Below, one piece after another: positions 1-7,539 of a stretch of 36,596 nucleotides of DNA; the first letter of the stretch is position 1; every line of letters starts with the position of its first letter. Source of the DNA: Alcanivorax sp. UBA4485 (GTDB lineage Bacteria; Pseudomonadota; Gammaproteobacteria; Pseudomonadales; Alcanivoracaceae). The notes beneath the pieces were generated by a model. The model saw nothing but the letters and a program-made list of their open reading frames with translations. It did no database searches and had not been told where the DNA came from. Location: positions 2,791 to 39,386 of the forward strand of contig DGNT01000105.1 in assembly GCA_002389055.1 (NCBI GenBank), read 5' to 3'. Position numbers and translations under genes: made by a program.

Positions 1-68
1 GGCACACCCGATCCCGGTGCGGACCTTCTGGAGGGAACACACCGACCCGGGACGATCCCATGATCGCA

Positions 69-77
69 TGCTAAGGT
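69..77 (+). promoter_or_regulatory. Candidate extended -10 promoter of the Rieske gene
   Basis: TGC followed by TAAGGT (72-77) would start transcription near base 84, leaving a leader of about 25 bases that holds the GGAGGAG ribosome site (93-99). There is no clear -35 box. Bases 1-68 hold no gene I can support; no frame there has a convincing start plus ribosome site. Confidence 0.35.
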
Positions 78-108
78 TGGCGGCATCGCAGGGGAGGAGA
101 GCGCGCCC

Positions 109-411
109 ATGTTCCATCGCCTGATCCGCACGCTGGATCTTTACGACGGACTGCGGCTGCCGGTCCAAATCGGCCGCGAAGAGTTATTGCTGATTCATGA
201 GGACGGCGGCACCTGGCTGGTGCAACGCCGTTGCCCGCATGGCGAATTCCCGTTGGAGCGCGCCTCCGTGCGTGGCGAGGTCCTTCGTTGCCCGGGACAC
301 GGGCTGGAGTTTTCTCTGGACAGCGGCCAGTGCCGTGGCACCCAGGGTTATTGCCTGAAACGCTACCGGATTGATTACGACGGCCCCTGGATCGGGGTCA
401 GCGACCTCTAG
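109..411 (+). CDS. Small Rieske [2Fe-2S] ferredoxin-like protein
   Basis: A 100-residue protein that is almost only a Rieske domain. The two cluster-binding boxes are Cys42-Pro-His44 and Cys61-Pro-Gly-His64, the C-x-H...C-x2-H arrangement that binds a [2Fe-2S] cluster through two Cys and two His. No signal peptide, membrane segment or catalytic domain is present, so it should be a soluble cytoplasmic electron carrier, as in ferredoxin components of oxygenases or nitrite-reductase small-subunit-like proteins. The ATG follows GGAGGAG at 93-99. No oxygenase or reductase partner is adjacent: the next gene is a convergent lytic transglycosylase whose stop lies four bases away. The family is secure; the redox partner is unknown. 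Confidence 0.85.
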   Translation: MFHRLIRTLDLYDGLRLPVQIGREELLLIHEDGGTWLVQRRCPHGEFPLERASVRGEVLRCPGHGLEFSLDSGQCRGTQGYCLKRYRIDYDGPWIGVSDL

Positions 412-415
412 CTCA

Positions 416-1036
416 TTAGCGGACGGCGACCGCGTCGTCCTTGGACAATTGCAGCTGATAGCGCAGCCGCAGCTCTTTGACTTTTTTCACGTAGGCCTGG
501 GTTTCCGGGAACGGGGGGATGCCGCCATAGCGGCGCACGTTGCCTTCGCCGGCGTTGTACGCCGCCAGGACCTGGTCCAGGGTGCTGAACTTGTTCTGCA
601 GGTAGGCGAGGAAACGGGTGCCGCCGTGGATATTGGCGCTGGCATCGAACGGGTCCGCCACTTCCAGATAGCGGGCGGTGCTGGGCATCAGCTGCATCAG
701 GCCCTGGGCGCCGACCCGGGATACGGCGGTGCGGTCGAACAGGGATTCGGCGTGGATCACCGCTTTCACCAGGGCCGCCTCGACGCCGAAATCACCGGCG
801 GCGCGTTCGATAACGGTGTCGTAGCGGTCACGCTGGGCGGCGCTCAGGGCGGTGGCGGTGTAGGTCCAGCCCTTGCGCACGGAGAGCAGGGTATAGCTGG
901 CGTCCACCTTGGCGCGGGGCTTGTCCGTGAACAGGGTTTCGCCACCGTGACCCCGGTAGGTGTAGATGTTTTCCGCGGCGGCCGGCATTGACACCCCCAG
1001 TGCCAACACGAGGCCGCAGACCCCCGTTAATTTCAT
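416..1036 (-). CDS. Periplasmic lytic transglycosylase (SLT family)
   Basis: A 206-residue exported protein. Residues 1-21 form a signal peptide ending in an Ala-rich site. Residues about 23-60 look like the short DUF4124-type segment often found before this domain (IYTYRGHGGETLFTDKP). From about residue 75 comes the lysozyme-like SLT domain: catalytic Glu97 in HAES, then GAQGLMQLMP (109-118) and AYNAGEGNV (159-167), all hallmarks of MltC/Slt70-type enzymes that cleave the MurNAc-GlcNAc bond of peptidoglycan to give 1,6-anhydroMurNAc. No lipobox is seen, so it is probably soluble in the periplasm. It stands alone, convergent with the Rieske gene and divergent from the glutamate-synthase-like gene across a relatively AT-rich 200-base gap. 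Confidence 0.9.
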   Translation of the reverse strand: MKLTGVCGLVLALGVSMPAAAENIYTYRGHGGETLFTDKPRAKVDASYTLLSVRKGWTYTATALSAAQRDRYDTVIERAAGDFGVEAALVKAVIHAESLFDRTAVSRVGAQGLMQLMPSTARYLEVADPFDASANIHGGTRFLAYLQNKFSTLDQVLAAYNAGEGNVRRYGGIPPFPETQAYVKKVKELRLRYQLQLSKDDAVAVR

Positions 1037-1237
1037 TGTTTTGTCTCTTACTGATTTTACATCCCGATTCCAGTGGAAAGTGATACCACAGTATTAGCGG
1101 TCGGGCTAGGTTTCCGATTCGGATTATTAGCCCCGGTTCTCATCTTTTAGCATCAGGCGCTTATTTTCGTCGGCGATCGCGGATGGCGGGGCCGGGTTAT
1201 GGTGATAGCATGGCTTCGGGCGATTAGAGGAGGTTCT

Positions 1238-2803
1238 ATGCTCTCCGAGCAGTTGCATGCCTGGGTCAATCTGCTGACCACCTGGCTGGCCTTGGGCCTG
1301 CTGTTGATGGTGTTCCTGGTGACCGTGGCGGCCATGGTCCTGTGGGTACAGGATCGCTATTTCCAGAAAGCCCATGCGATTCGACGCAATTACCCTCTGA
1401 TCGGTCGTTTTCGCTACTTCTTCGAGCACATTGGTGAGTTCTTCCGCCAGTACTTCTTTGCCATGGACCGCGAGGAACTGCCGTTCAACCGCGCCCAGCG
1501 CAGCTGGGTGTACCGCGCCGCCAAGGACCTGAGCAACACGGTGGCCTTCGGGACCACCAAGCAGAACGCCGCCGGCCGCGTGGTCTTTCTTAACACGCCG
1601 TACCCGACGCTGGAAAAAGACGCCGCCGAAACCCTGCCGTTGATGATCGGCCCCCACGCCGACCAGCCGTTCGTGGCGCGCAGCTTCCACAACGTGTCGG
1701 GGATGAGCTTCGGCGCGCTGTCCACCCCCGCCGTGCGCGCCCTGTCCCGGGGCGCCGGTCAGGCCGGCTGCTGGCTGAATACTGGCGAGGGCGGCCTCAC
1801 CGAAATGCACCTGGAAGGGCATTGCGACCTGGTGTTCCAGATCGGCACCGCCTATTACGGCGTGCGTGACGAGGAAGGCAACCTGAGCGATGAGAAGCTG
1901 TGGGAGGTGGCGCGCCTGCAGTCGGTGAAGATGTTCGAGATCAAGCTCAGCCAGGGCGCCAAGCCGGGCAAGGGCGGCATTCTGCCGGCGCAAAAAGTCA
2001 CCGCGGACATCGCCCGCATTCGCGGTATTCCGGTGGGGCAGGCGTCGGTCAGCCCCAACGGCCAGCCCGGTGTGCGCAGCGCCGGCGACCTGCTGGACAT
2101 GATCGAGCGGGTACGCCGGGTCACCGGCAAACCCACCGGCATCAAGACCGTGATCGGCTCCTGGCAATGGCTGGAAGAGCTGTTCATGGAGATCCACGAG
2201 CGCGGCCTGGAAAGCGCGCCGGATTTCATCACGGTGGACAGCGGCGACGGCGGCACCGGCGCCGCGCCCATGTCGCTGATGGACGACGTGGGGCTGAATC
2301 TGGCCGAGTCGTTACCGCTGGTGGTCGACCTGCGCGACGGCTTCGCGCTGCAGGACCGTATTCGCATAATCGCGTCGGGCAAACTGATCACGCCGTCCAT
2401 GGTCGCCTGGGCGATCGCCATAGGCGCCGATTTCTGCGTCTCCGCGCGCGGCTATATGTTCGCGTTGGGCTGCATCCAGGCGATGCAGTGCAACCGCAAC
2501 ACCTGTCCCACCGGCGTCACCACCCATAACCCCCGTCTGCAACGCGGCCTGGTGCCCAGCGAGAAGGGCGCGCGGGTGGCGCATTTCCACGCCAATCTGG
2601 TCAAGGAAGTGGAAACCATCGCCCACGCCTGCGGGGTGGGGGAGCCGCGTCAGCTGCGCCGCCATCACGCGCGCATGGTCAACGCCAACGGCGACTCCAT
2701 GCCCCTGGAAGAGCTGTGGCCGCCGATTGAGCCGGGGCTTTACCTGCGCCAGGGGCGGCCCAGTCTGCACGCGCCGTTCGCCCGCTTCCGTGTCGGCGCC
2801 TGA
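1238..2803 (+). CDS. Membrane-anchored FMN-binding glutamate synthase domain protein
   Basis: A 521-residue protein related to the FMN/iron-sulfur synthase domain of the large glutamate synthase subunit but without the amidotransferase domain. An N-terminal hydrophobic helix (about residues 10-40) should anchor it to the inner membrane. Family motifs include NTGEGGL, KPGKGGILPA, SVSPNGQPG, DSGDGGTGAAP and a C-x5-C-x4-C cluster ending in CPTGVTTHNP, the spacing that binds the 3Fe-4S cluster in glutamate synthase. The start at 1238 is chosen because GAGGAGG (1227-1233) lies just before it; an in-frame start 39 bases upstream has no ribosome site. Many bacteria carry such stand-alone proteins and their substrate is generally unproven. 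The next gene, glutathione reductase, is 124 bases downstream. Confidence 0.85.
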   Translation: MLSEQLHAWVNLLTTWLALGLLLMVFLVTVAAMVLWVQDRYFQKAHAIRRNYPLIGRFRYFFEHIGEFFRQYFFAMDREELPFNRAQRSWVYRAAKDLSNTVAFGTTKQNAAGRVVFLNTPYPTLEKDAAETLPLMIGPHADQPFVARSFHNVSGMSFGALSTPAVRALSRGAGQAGCWLNTGEGGLTEMHLEGHCDLVFQIGTAYYGVRDEEGNLSDEKLWEVARLQSVKMFEIKLSQGAKPGKGGILPAQKVTADIARIRGIPVGQASVSPNGQPGVRSAGDLLDMIERVRRVTGKPTGIKTVIGSWQWLEELFMEIHERGLESAPDFITVDSGDGGTGAAPMSLMDDVGLNLAESLPLVVDLRDGFALQDRIRIIASGKLITPSMVAWAIAIGADFCVSARGYMFALGCIQAMQCNRNTCPTGVTTHNPRLQRGLVPSEKGARVAHFHANLVKEVETIAHACGVGEPRQLRRHHARMVNANGDSMPLEELWPPIEPGLYLRQGRPSLHAPFARFRVGA

Positions 2804-2927
2804 AGGGCGCCGAGGCGGCGGCATAAGGGCACGCTATCAGGGTGATTAACCGCCTGGCCTTGTTCTTCACCGGGTGGCCGCCACAATAGCGTCCATTCCG
2901 AAGCGGTCTACGATTAAGGAGAGTGTT

Positions 2928-4298
2928 TTGTCTGACGAATTCGATCTGGTGGTTATCGGTGCCGGTTCCGGTGGTGTACGCGCCGCGCGCATGGCGTCCG
3001 GCCACGGCGCCCGGGTGGCGATTATCGAGGAACGGTTCTTCGGCGGCACCTGCGTCAACGTGGGCTGTGTACCCAAGAAGTTGTTCGCCTATGGCGCCGG
3101 CTTCCCGGAAGAGTTCGAGCTGGCCGCCAGCTACGGTTACCAGCTGGACGGCTGGCGTTTCGACTGGAACACCCTTCGCGACAACAAGACCCGTGAGATC
3201 GAACGGCTCAATGGCATCTACAACCGCATCCTGGATAACGCCGGCGTCACCGTGTTCGAAGGCCACGGCCGCATCGAGGGCCCCGGCCGGGTGTCCGTGG
3301 ACGGCGATCGCGTTCTGGAATGTAAGAACATTCTGATCGCCACCGGCGGCAAGCCCCATGTGCCGGAACTGCCCGGCGATAATCTGGTGCGCATCTCCGA
3401 CGATCTGTTCTATCTGGATAAGCTGCCGGAGCGCGTCGCGGTGGTGGGCGGTGGCTATATCGCCTGCGAATTCGCGTCCATTCTTAACGGCCTGGGCGTG
3501 GAGGTGCACCAGTTGTACCGCCGTGATCTGATCCTGCGCGGCTTCGACGGAGAAATCCGCGAGTTCGTCGCCGAGCGCATGGCCGCGGCCGGCATCCATA
3601 TCCATGTGAACACCGACGTCAGCGCCATCGAGGGCGACGCCGACGGCGAGAAAACCCTGCGCCTGTTGAACGGCGACAGCCTGGTGGTGGACGAGGTGTT
3701 CTACGCCACCGGCCGGGTGCCCAAGCTGGACGGCCTGTTCGCCGACGGTGTGAGCGTGCAGACTCGCGACAACGGCGCGGTGATCGTCGACGACGCCTTC
3801 CAGACCAGCGAGCCGAACATCTATGCCCTGGGCGACGTCACCGATCGTCTGCAATTGACGCCGGTGGCCCTGGCCGAAGGCATGTGGCTGGCGGCCCATC
3901 TGTTCGGCGAGCACAAGCCGAAGGCGCCGCTGGACTATCGCGACGTGCCCACCGCCGTGTTCTGTCATCCGAACATCGGCACCGTGGGGCTCAGCCAGGA
4001 AGAAGCGCTGGCCGAATACGGCACCATCCGTGTCTACAAAAGCCAGTTCCGGCCGATGCGCTACACGCTCAGCGACATCCAGGAAAAATCCATGATGAAG
4101 CTGATCGTCGACGACGCCAGCGACCGGGTGGTGGGTCTGCATATGGCCGGCGAAGAATCCGCCGAGATCACCCAGGGGTTCGCCGTGGCGGTGCGCATGG
4201 GCGCCACCAAGGCGGACTTCGACGCCACCGTGGGCATTCACCCCACCTCGGCGGAAGAGCTGGTTACCCTGCGTGACGGTGAGACCCTCAGCGGCTGA
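2928..4298 (+). CDS. gor: Glutathione reductase
   Basis: A 456-residue FAD-dependent disulfide reductase that uses NADPH to reduce glutathione disulfide in the cytoplasm. The N-terminal FAD site is VIGAGSGG; the redox-active cysteines are Cys42 and Cys47 in GTCVNVGCVPKK; the NADP Rossmann site is VVGGGYIACEFA followed by an Arg pair (YRRDLILRGFD) that selects NADPH over NADH; the C-terminal GIHPTSAEE holds the catalytic His that works across the dimer. The start is a TTG at 2928, set by AAGGAGAG at 2916-2923 and by alignment with the usual N-terminus; upstream in-frame codons have no ribosome site. It ends 18 bases before the convergent P450 gene. Confidence 0.95.
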   Translation: MSDEFDLVVIGAGSGGVRAARMASGHGARVAIIEERFFGGTCVNVGCVPKKLFAYGAGFPEEFELAASYGYQLDGWRFDWNTLRDNKTREIERLNGIYNRILDNAGVTVFEGHGRIEGPGRVSVDGDRVLECKNILIATGGKPHVPELPGDNLVRISDDLFYLDKLPERVAVVGGGYIACEFASILNGLGVEVHQLYRRDLILRGFDGEIREFVAERMAAAGIHIHVNTDVSAIEGDADGEKTLRLLNGDSLVVDEVFYATGRVPKLDGLFADGVSVQTRDNGAVIVDDAFQTSEPNIYALGDVTDRLQLTPVALAEGMWLAAHLFGEHKPKAPLDYRDVPTAVFCHPNIGTVGLSQEEALAEYGTIRVYKSQFRPMRYTLSDIQEKSMMKLIVDDASDRVVGLHMAGEESAEITQGFAVAVRMGATKADFDATVGIHPTSAEELVTLRDGETLSG

Positions 4299-4316
4299 TT
4301 GCCGCCGCCGCGGTGG

Positions 4317-5663
4317 TTAAAGCCGTTCCAGCGTTACCGGCAGGCCGTCCTTGGGCACCGGCAGGCTGGTGGTGTCCACCGGCATCACATAGTCCGCCGG
4401 CACCCGCCAGCGGTACTTCAACAGCACCTGGTGGAGGATCGCCTTCACCTGCATGTCGGCGAAATGCAGGCCGATGCACTTGTGCGCGCCGCCGCCGAAG
4501 GGCACCCAGGCATAGGGGTGCACCTTGTCCTCGCGGCGGTGCTCGGCGAACCGTTCTGGGTCAAAGCGCTCCGCGTCCGGCCAGTATTCCTCCATATAGT
4601 GAGTGAAGTAGGGCGCCACGGTGATAAAGCTGCCCTTGGGAATATGAAAGCCGTCGTATTCGACGTCGCGCACCGTGCGGCGGGGCAGTGACGGCACCGG
4701 CGCGCACAGGCGCAGCGCTTCCTTCATCGCCAGGCCTATGCCCGGCAGCTTTTCCAGGTCCTCGTACTCCAGTTGGGTTTTGCCCAAGGCCCGGCTTTCC
4801 TCGCGCAGGCGCTCCTGCCATTCCGGCGAGCGGGCCAGGTGATAGAACAGGTTGGAGAGGGTGATGGTGGTGGTGTCGTGGGCCGCCATCATCAGGAAGA
4901 TCATGTGGTTGACCACATCGTCGTCGGAGAAGCGGTCGCCGTCCTCGGTGGTGGCGTGGCAAAGGGCGCTGAACAGGTCGTTGTCTTCCTGGCCTCGCTT
5001 TACCGGAATCTCATCGCGGAACAGTTGCTCCAGCACCCGCCGCCCGCGCAAACCCTTGGACCAACGCAGCCCCGGCACCGGAAAGCGCAGCAGCGCGGTG
5101 CCGGCGCGCACCGTGTCCACGAACGCCCGGTTGACCTGCTCGGAGCGCGGGCCCAGTGCCTGGCCCATGAACACATCGGTGGCCAGATCCAGGGTCAGCC
5201 GCTTGACCCGGGGCAGCACCTGGATGCCGCCGTCCGGCCAGGTTTCCAGGCCGGCGGTGATGCGCGGCCCCATACGGTCCAGATAGCCGCGCAGCGCACT
5301 CTTGGTGAACGCCTGCTGCATGATGCGCCGGTGCCAGCGGTGCTCCTCGAAATCCAGCAGCATGATGCCGCGGTGGAAAAACGGACCGATAAAGAAATCC
5401 CAGCCGCCGTGGTTGGAAAACAGGTCGCCTTTGTTCATCAGCACGAACTGGTTGGCGTCCGGGCCCAGCATCTGCACCACCCGCAGACCGAACAGCCGGG
5501 TCCAGGACACCGGACCATACTGATCGTAACGCTGTCGCATCAGGCCCACCGGATCACGCATACTGGTTAACGTGTGCCCGACCAGTGGCCAGCCCGGATC
5601 TCCGGGGACCGCCTTAAGGGGGCTGCCCGTTGGAACGGGCGCAAAGGGTGTAACGGCGCTCAT
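4317..5663 (-). CDS. Cytochrome P450 monooxygenase, not of the CYP153 type
   Basis: A full-length 448-residue haem-thiolate monooxygenase. The oxygen-activating I-helix motif is AHDTTT (261-266), the K-helix ExxR is Glu315-Ala-Leu-Arg318, and the haem loop is FGGGAHKCIG with Cys396 as axial ligand. There is no signal peptide or N-terminal anchor, so it should be soluble and need ferredoxin and ferredoxin reductase. The haem loop lacks the HLAFGFGIHRC-type signature of CYP153 alkane hydroxylases and resembles CYP51/CYP136-like families; the substrate is therefore open, with sterol-like, fatty or terpenoid compounds all possible. No ferredoxin or reductase gene adjoins it; the nearest [2Fe-2S] gene, at 109, is Rieske-type. 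GGAG lies just before the ATG. It diverges from a ParA-type gene across 181 bases that contain a perfect inverted repeat. Confidence 0.92.
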   Translation of the reverse strand: MSAVTPFAPVPTGSPLKAVPGDPGWPLVGHTLTSMRDPVGLMRQRYDQYGPVSWTRLFGLRVVQMLGPDANQFVLMNKGDLFSNHGGWDFFIGPFFHRGIMLLDFEEHRWHRRIMQQAFTKSALRGYLDRMGPRITAGLETWPDGGIQVLPRVKRLTLDLATDVFMGQALGPRSEQVNRAFVDTVRAGTALLRFPVPGLRWSKGLRGRRVLEQLFRDEIPVKRGQEDNDLFSALCHATTEDGDRFSDDDVVNHMIFLMMAAHDTTTITLSNLFYHLARSPEWQERLREESRALGKTQLEYEDLEKLPGIGLAMKEALRLCAPVPSLPRRTVRDVEYDGFHIPKGSFITVAPYFTHYMEEYWPDAERFDPERFAEHRREDKVHPYAWVPFGGGAHKCIGLHFADMQVKAILHQVLLKYRWRVPADYVMPVDTTSLPVPKDGLPVTLERL

Positions 5664-5728
5664 GGATCACTCCGTGGTAAACATCGTGTATATCTATACT
5701 GAGCGCAAACGGGGAAGCGGGACAAGGG

Positions 5729-5759
5729 GGGTAAATGTCTTTCTGTCGTGCATTTACCC
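5729..5759. promoter_or_regulatory. Perfect inverted repeat between the P450 and parA-like genes
   Basis: GGGTAAATG (5729-5737) and CATTTACCC (5751-5759) are perfect 9-base arms separated by 13 bases, so half-site centres are 22 bases or two helical turns apart. That suits a dimeric DNA-binding protein. It lies about 66-96 bases upstream of the P450 start and 86-116 upstream of the ParA start. No T-run follows, so it is not an obvious terminator. No regulator gene is adjacent. Confidence 0.55.
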
Positions 5760-5810
5760 GGCAACGGCGGCCCACGTCGCTGCGGCCTGGGAGCCGTTCC
5801 AGCCCCTGTG

Positions 5811-5816
5811 TATCAT
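5811..5816 (+). promoter_or_regulatory. Candidate -10 box of the parA-like gene
   Basis: TATCAT matches the sigma-70 -10 consensus at five of six bases. Transcription would start near 5823 and give a leader of about 22 bases containing AAGGAGAA (5831-5838). No convincing -35 box is visible. Confidence 0.35.
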
Positions 5817-5844
5817 TGCGCCATTCAGGTAAGGAGAACCGTGC

Positions 5845-6633
5845 ATGCGAACCGTGGTGTTTAATCAGAAAGGCGGTGTGGGCAAATCCAGTATCACCGT
5901 GAATCTGGCGGCGATCAGCGCCGCCCGGGGCAACAAGACGCTGGTGGTGGACCTGGATCCACAATGCAATGCCAGCCAGTACTTGCTGGGCATGGGCGCG
6001 TATCAGCAGGAGCAGGGGCCGACCCCCAACATCGGCACCTTTTTCGCCCAGACGCTGTCGTTCAAGCTCAAGGAAAAAGCGCCCCGCGATTATGTGCACC
6101 TCACCAAGTTCGAAAACCTGTACGTGTTGCCCTCCGACGGTGAACTGGGCGAGGTGGAACACCTGCTCGAATCCAAGCACAAGATCTATAAGCTGCGCGG
6201 CCTGCTGAAAAGTCTGGCGCGGGAATTCGACGCCATCTACGTGGACACCCCGCCGGCGTTCAATTTCTACACCCTGTCCGCGTTGATCGCCGCCGACCGG
6301 GTGTTGATTCCCTTCGATTGCGATGCGTTTTCCCGCAAGGCGCTGTATTCGTTGCTGGAAAACATCCAGGAGACCCGCGAGGACCACAACGAGGATCTGC
6401 GTGTGCAGGGCATCGTGGTGAACCAGTACCAGCCACGCGCACGGCTGCCCAAGGAGCTGGTGGCGTCGCTGGTGGAGGAGGGCCTGCCGATCCTCGAGAG
6501 CAAGCTGTCCGCCAGCGTCGCCATGCGCGAATCCCATGAATGCGCCACGCCGCTGATCAATTGGAGCCCCAAGCACAAGCTCACTCAAGAATATCAGGCG
6601 CTGTATAAAGAGCTCAGCCGCCCTGGCCGTTAG
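5845..6633 (+). CDS. Orphan ParA/MinD-superfamily ATPase
   Basis: A 262-residue deviant Walker A ATPase. KGGVGKSS (residues 9-16) carries the signature first lysine, LVVDLDPQCNASQYL is the Walker A-prime region, and YVDTPPAF is the Walker B region. It has no N-terminal helix-turn-helix, so it resembles the short (type Ib-like or chromosomal) ParA proteins and MinD/MipZ-type positioning ATPases, which dimerise on ATP and bind DNA or membrane to segregate or place cargo. No MinD-like C-terminal amphipathic helix is obvious. No ParB gene lies nearby, and the neighbours (P450, an exported unknown) are not replication genes, so cargo positioning is more likely than plasmid partition. The start is set by AAGGAGAA at 5831-5838. 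Confidence 0.9.
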   Translation: MRTVVFNQKGGVGKSSITVNLAAISAARGNKTLVVDLDPQCNASQYLLGMGAYQQEQGPTPNIGTFFAQTLSFKLKEKAPRDYVHLTKFENLYVLPSDGELGEVEHLLESKHKIYKLRGLLKSLAREFDAIYVDTPPAFNFYTLSALIAADRVLIPFDCDAFSRKALYSLLENIQETREDHNEDLRVQGIVVNQYQPRARLPKELVASLVEEGLPILESKLSASVAMRESHECATPLINWSPKHKLTQEYQALYKELSRPGR

Positions 6634-6637
6634 CCCG

Positions 6638-6651
6638 GCGCAATATTGCGC
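6638..6651. promoter_or_regulatory. 14-bp perfect palindrome after the parA-like stop
   Basis: GCGCAATATTGCGC is a perfect 14-base palindrome five bases after the parA-like stop and just upstream of a weak promoter-like pair (TTGGTA at 6653, TACTAT at 6674-6679, spacer 15). The position suits an operator for the exported-protein gene at 6733. It lacks a loop and a T-run, which argues against a terminator. Confidence 0.4.
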
Positions 6652-6732
6652 ATTGGTAAAAGACGTCGCTATGTACTATCTTTGCCGCGTTTGTCCTCGG
6701 GTTAGGCAACAAAAAATGCAATAGGAGATGCT

Positions 6733-7536
6733 ATGCGAACCCTTTCCAGGGGCGCCTTGGCGGTGGTGTTATCGGTAACCGGGTTGACGGCCCCCGTGCT
6801 TGCGGGCGCGGCCGTGAGTCGGGCCCAGTTGGAAGATCTGGAGCACCATCTTTGGCAAGTGCGCACGGACTTCCACATGTATTCCGTCATGGACGGCAAC
6901 GACACTTACCGGGTGGCACTCAACGAAGCCGCCCAACAGGCCGCTGAAGCGCTGGATGAACTGCGTGCCAGCAGCGAGACCGACGCGGAGCGGGCGCTGG
7001 TCACGGATCTCACCGACCAGTGGCAGCGGATGGCCGCCGACCAGGCCCTGCCGGCCCCCGGTGGCGCCGAGGCCGAAACCGTGCCCGGCGACCCCCGTCG
7101 GCTGGACGACCTGCCGGCGGAGATGGCCGACGGCATCAATGGTTTCGAAAGCGCGGCGGGCGGTGATTACGACGATGTGTACGCGCTGATCAGTGAGCTG
7201 CAGTACCTGACGTCGTCCTATGTGGCGATCATCGCCGTCAACGGGGATGAGAACGCGGAACAGGATCGCGGCGCCTTCGAGCCGGCGGTGCCGGCGTTCA
7301 CGGAAAGGCTGAAACGGGTGCAGGCCGCTCACCGTGGCGACGGCAATCTCAACCGAACCCTGGAGCAGGCCGCCCTCAAGTGGGGGTTTATCCGTTCTTC
7401 CATGCTCAAGTTCGGCGAGGACGCGGTGCCGTTCCTGGTCTACCGCTATACCTCGCAGATGACCAGCAGCCTGCAGCAGGCCGTGGACCTGGCCACCTCC
7501 GAGGTCGCCAAACCCACCATCGGCCCGCCCGAGTAA
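6733..7536 (+). CDS. Exported alpha-helical protein of unknown function
   Basis: I do not recognise this 267-residue protein. Residues 1-26 are a clear Sec signal peptide (basic start, hydrophobic core, Ala-rich cleavage region); no lipobox cysteine is present and the protein has no cysteine at all, so a soluble periplasmic protein is likely. The mature part is rich in Ala, Glu, Asp and Gln and looks mainly alpha-helical. A Pro/Gly-rich stretch near residues 105-125 divides it. The C-terminal helix pair around KWGFIRSS and PFLVYRYTSQM is the most distinctive part. The start follows AGGAG at 6723-6727. It lies 99 bases after the ParA-type gene on the same strand and ends three bases before the convergent PhaC-like gene. 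Confidence 0.8.
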   Translation: MRTLSRGALAVVLSVTGLTAPVLAGAAVSRAQLEDLEHHLWQVRTDFHMYSVMDGNDTYRVALNEAAQQAAEALDELRASSETDAERALVTDLTDQWQRMAADQALPAPGGAEAETVPGDPRRLDDLPAEMADGINGFESAAGGDYDDVYALISELQYLTSSYVAIIAVNGDENAEQDRGAFEPAVPAFTERLKRVQAAHRGDGNLNRTLEQAALKWGFIRSSMLKFGEDAVPFLVYRYTSQMTSSLQQAVDLATSEVAKPTIGPPE

Positions 7537-7539
7537 GGC

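Noticed and set aside
1..108. A partial gene at the left edge
   Set aside because: Every frame either stops quickly or lacks a start with a ribosome site; a minus-strand ATG at 61 has no ribosome site and too little sequence to judge.
2679..4241. A 520-codon open frame on the minus strand opposite gor
   Set aside because: No motifs or ribosome site; glutathione reductase on the plus strand is certain.
4317..5663. CYP153-type alkane hydroxylase
   Set aside because: The haem loop and I-helix do not fit the CYP153 signatures, so I call it only a P450 of another family.
5845..6633. Plasmid or integrated-element partition module
   Set aside because: Only one of the two needed genes is present, there is no replication, integrase or attachment-site sequence, and base composition matches the neighbours.
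6638..6651. parS-type centromere site for the ParA-type protein
   Set aside because: The palindrome does not resemble the usual chromosomal parS (TGTTTCACGTGAAACA-like) and no ParB gene is present.
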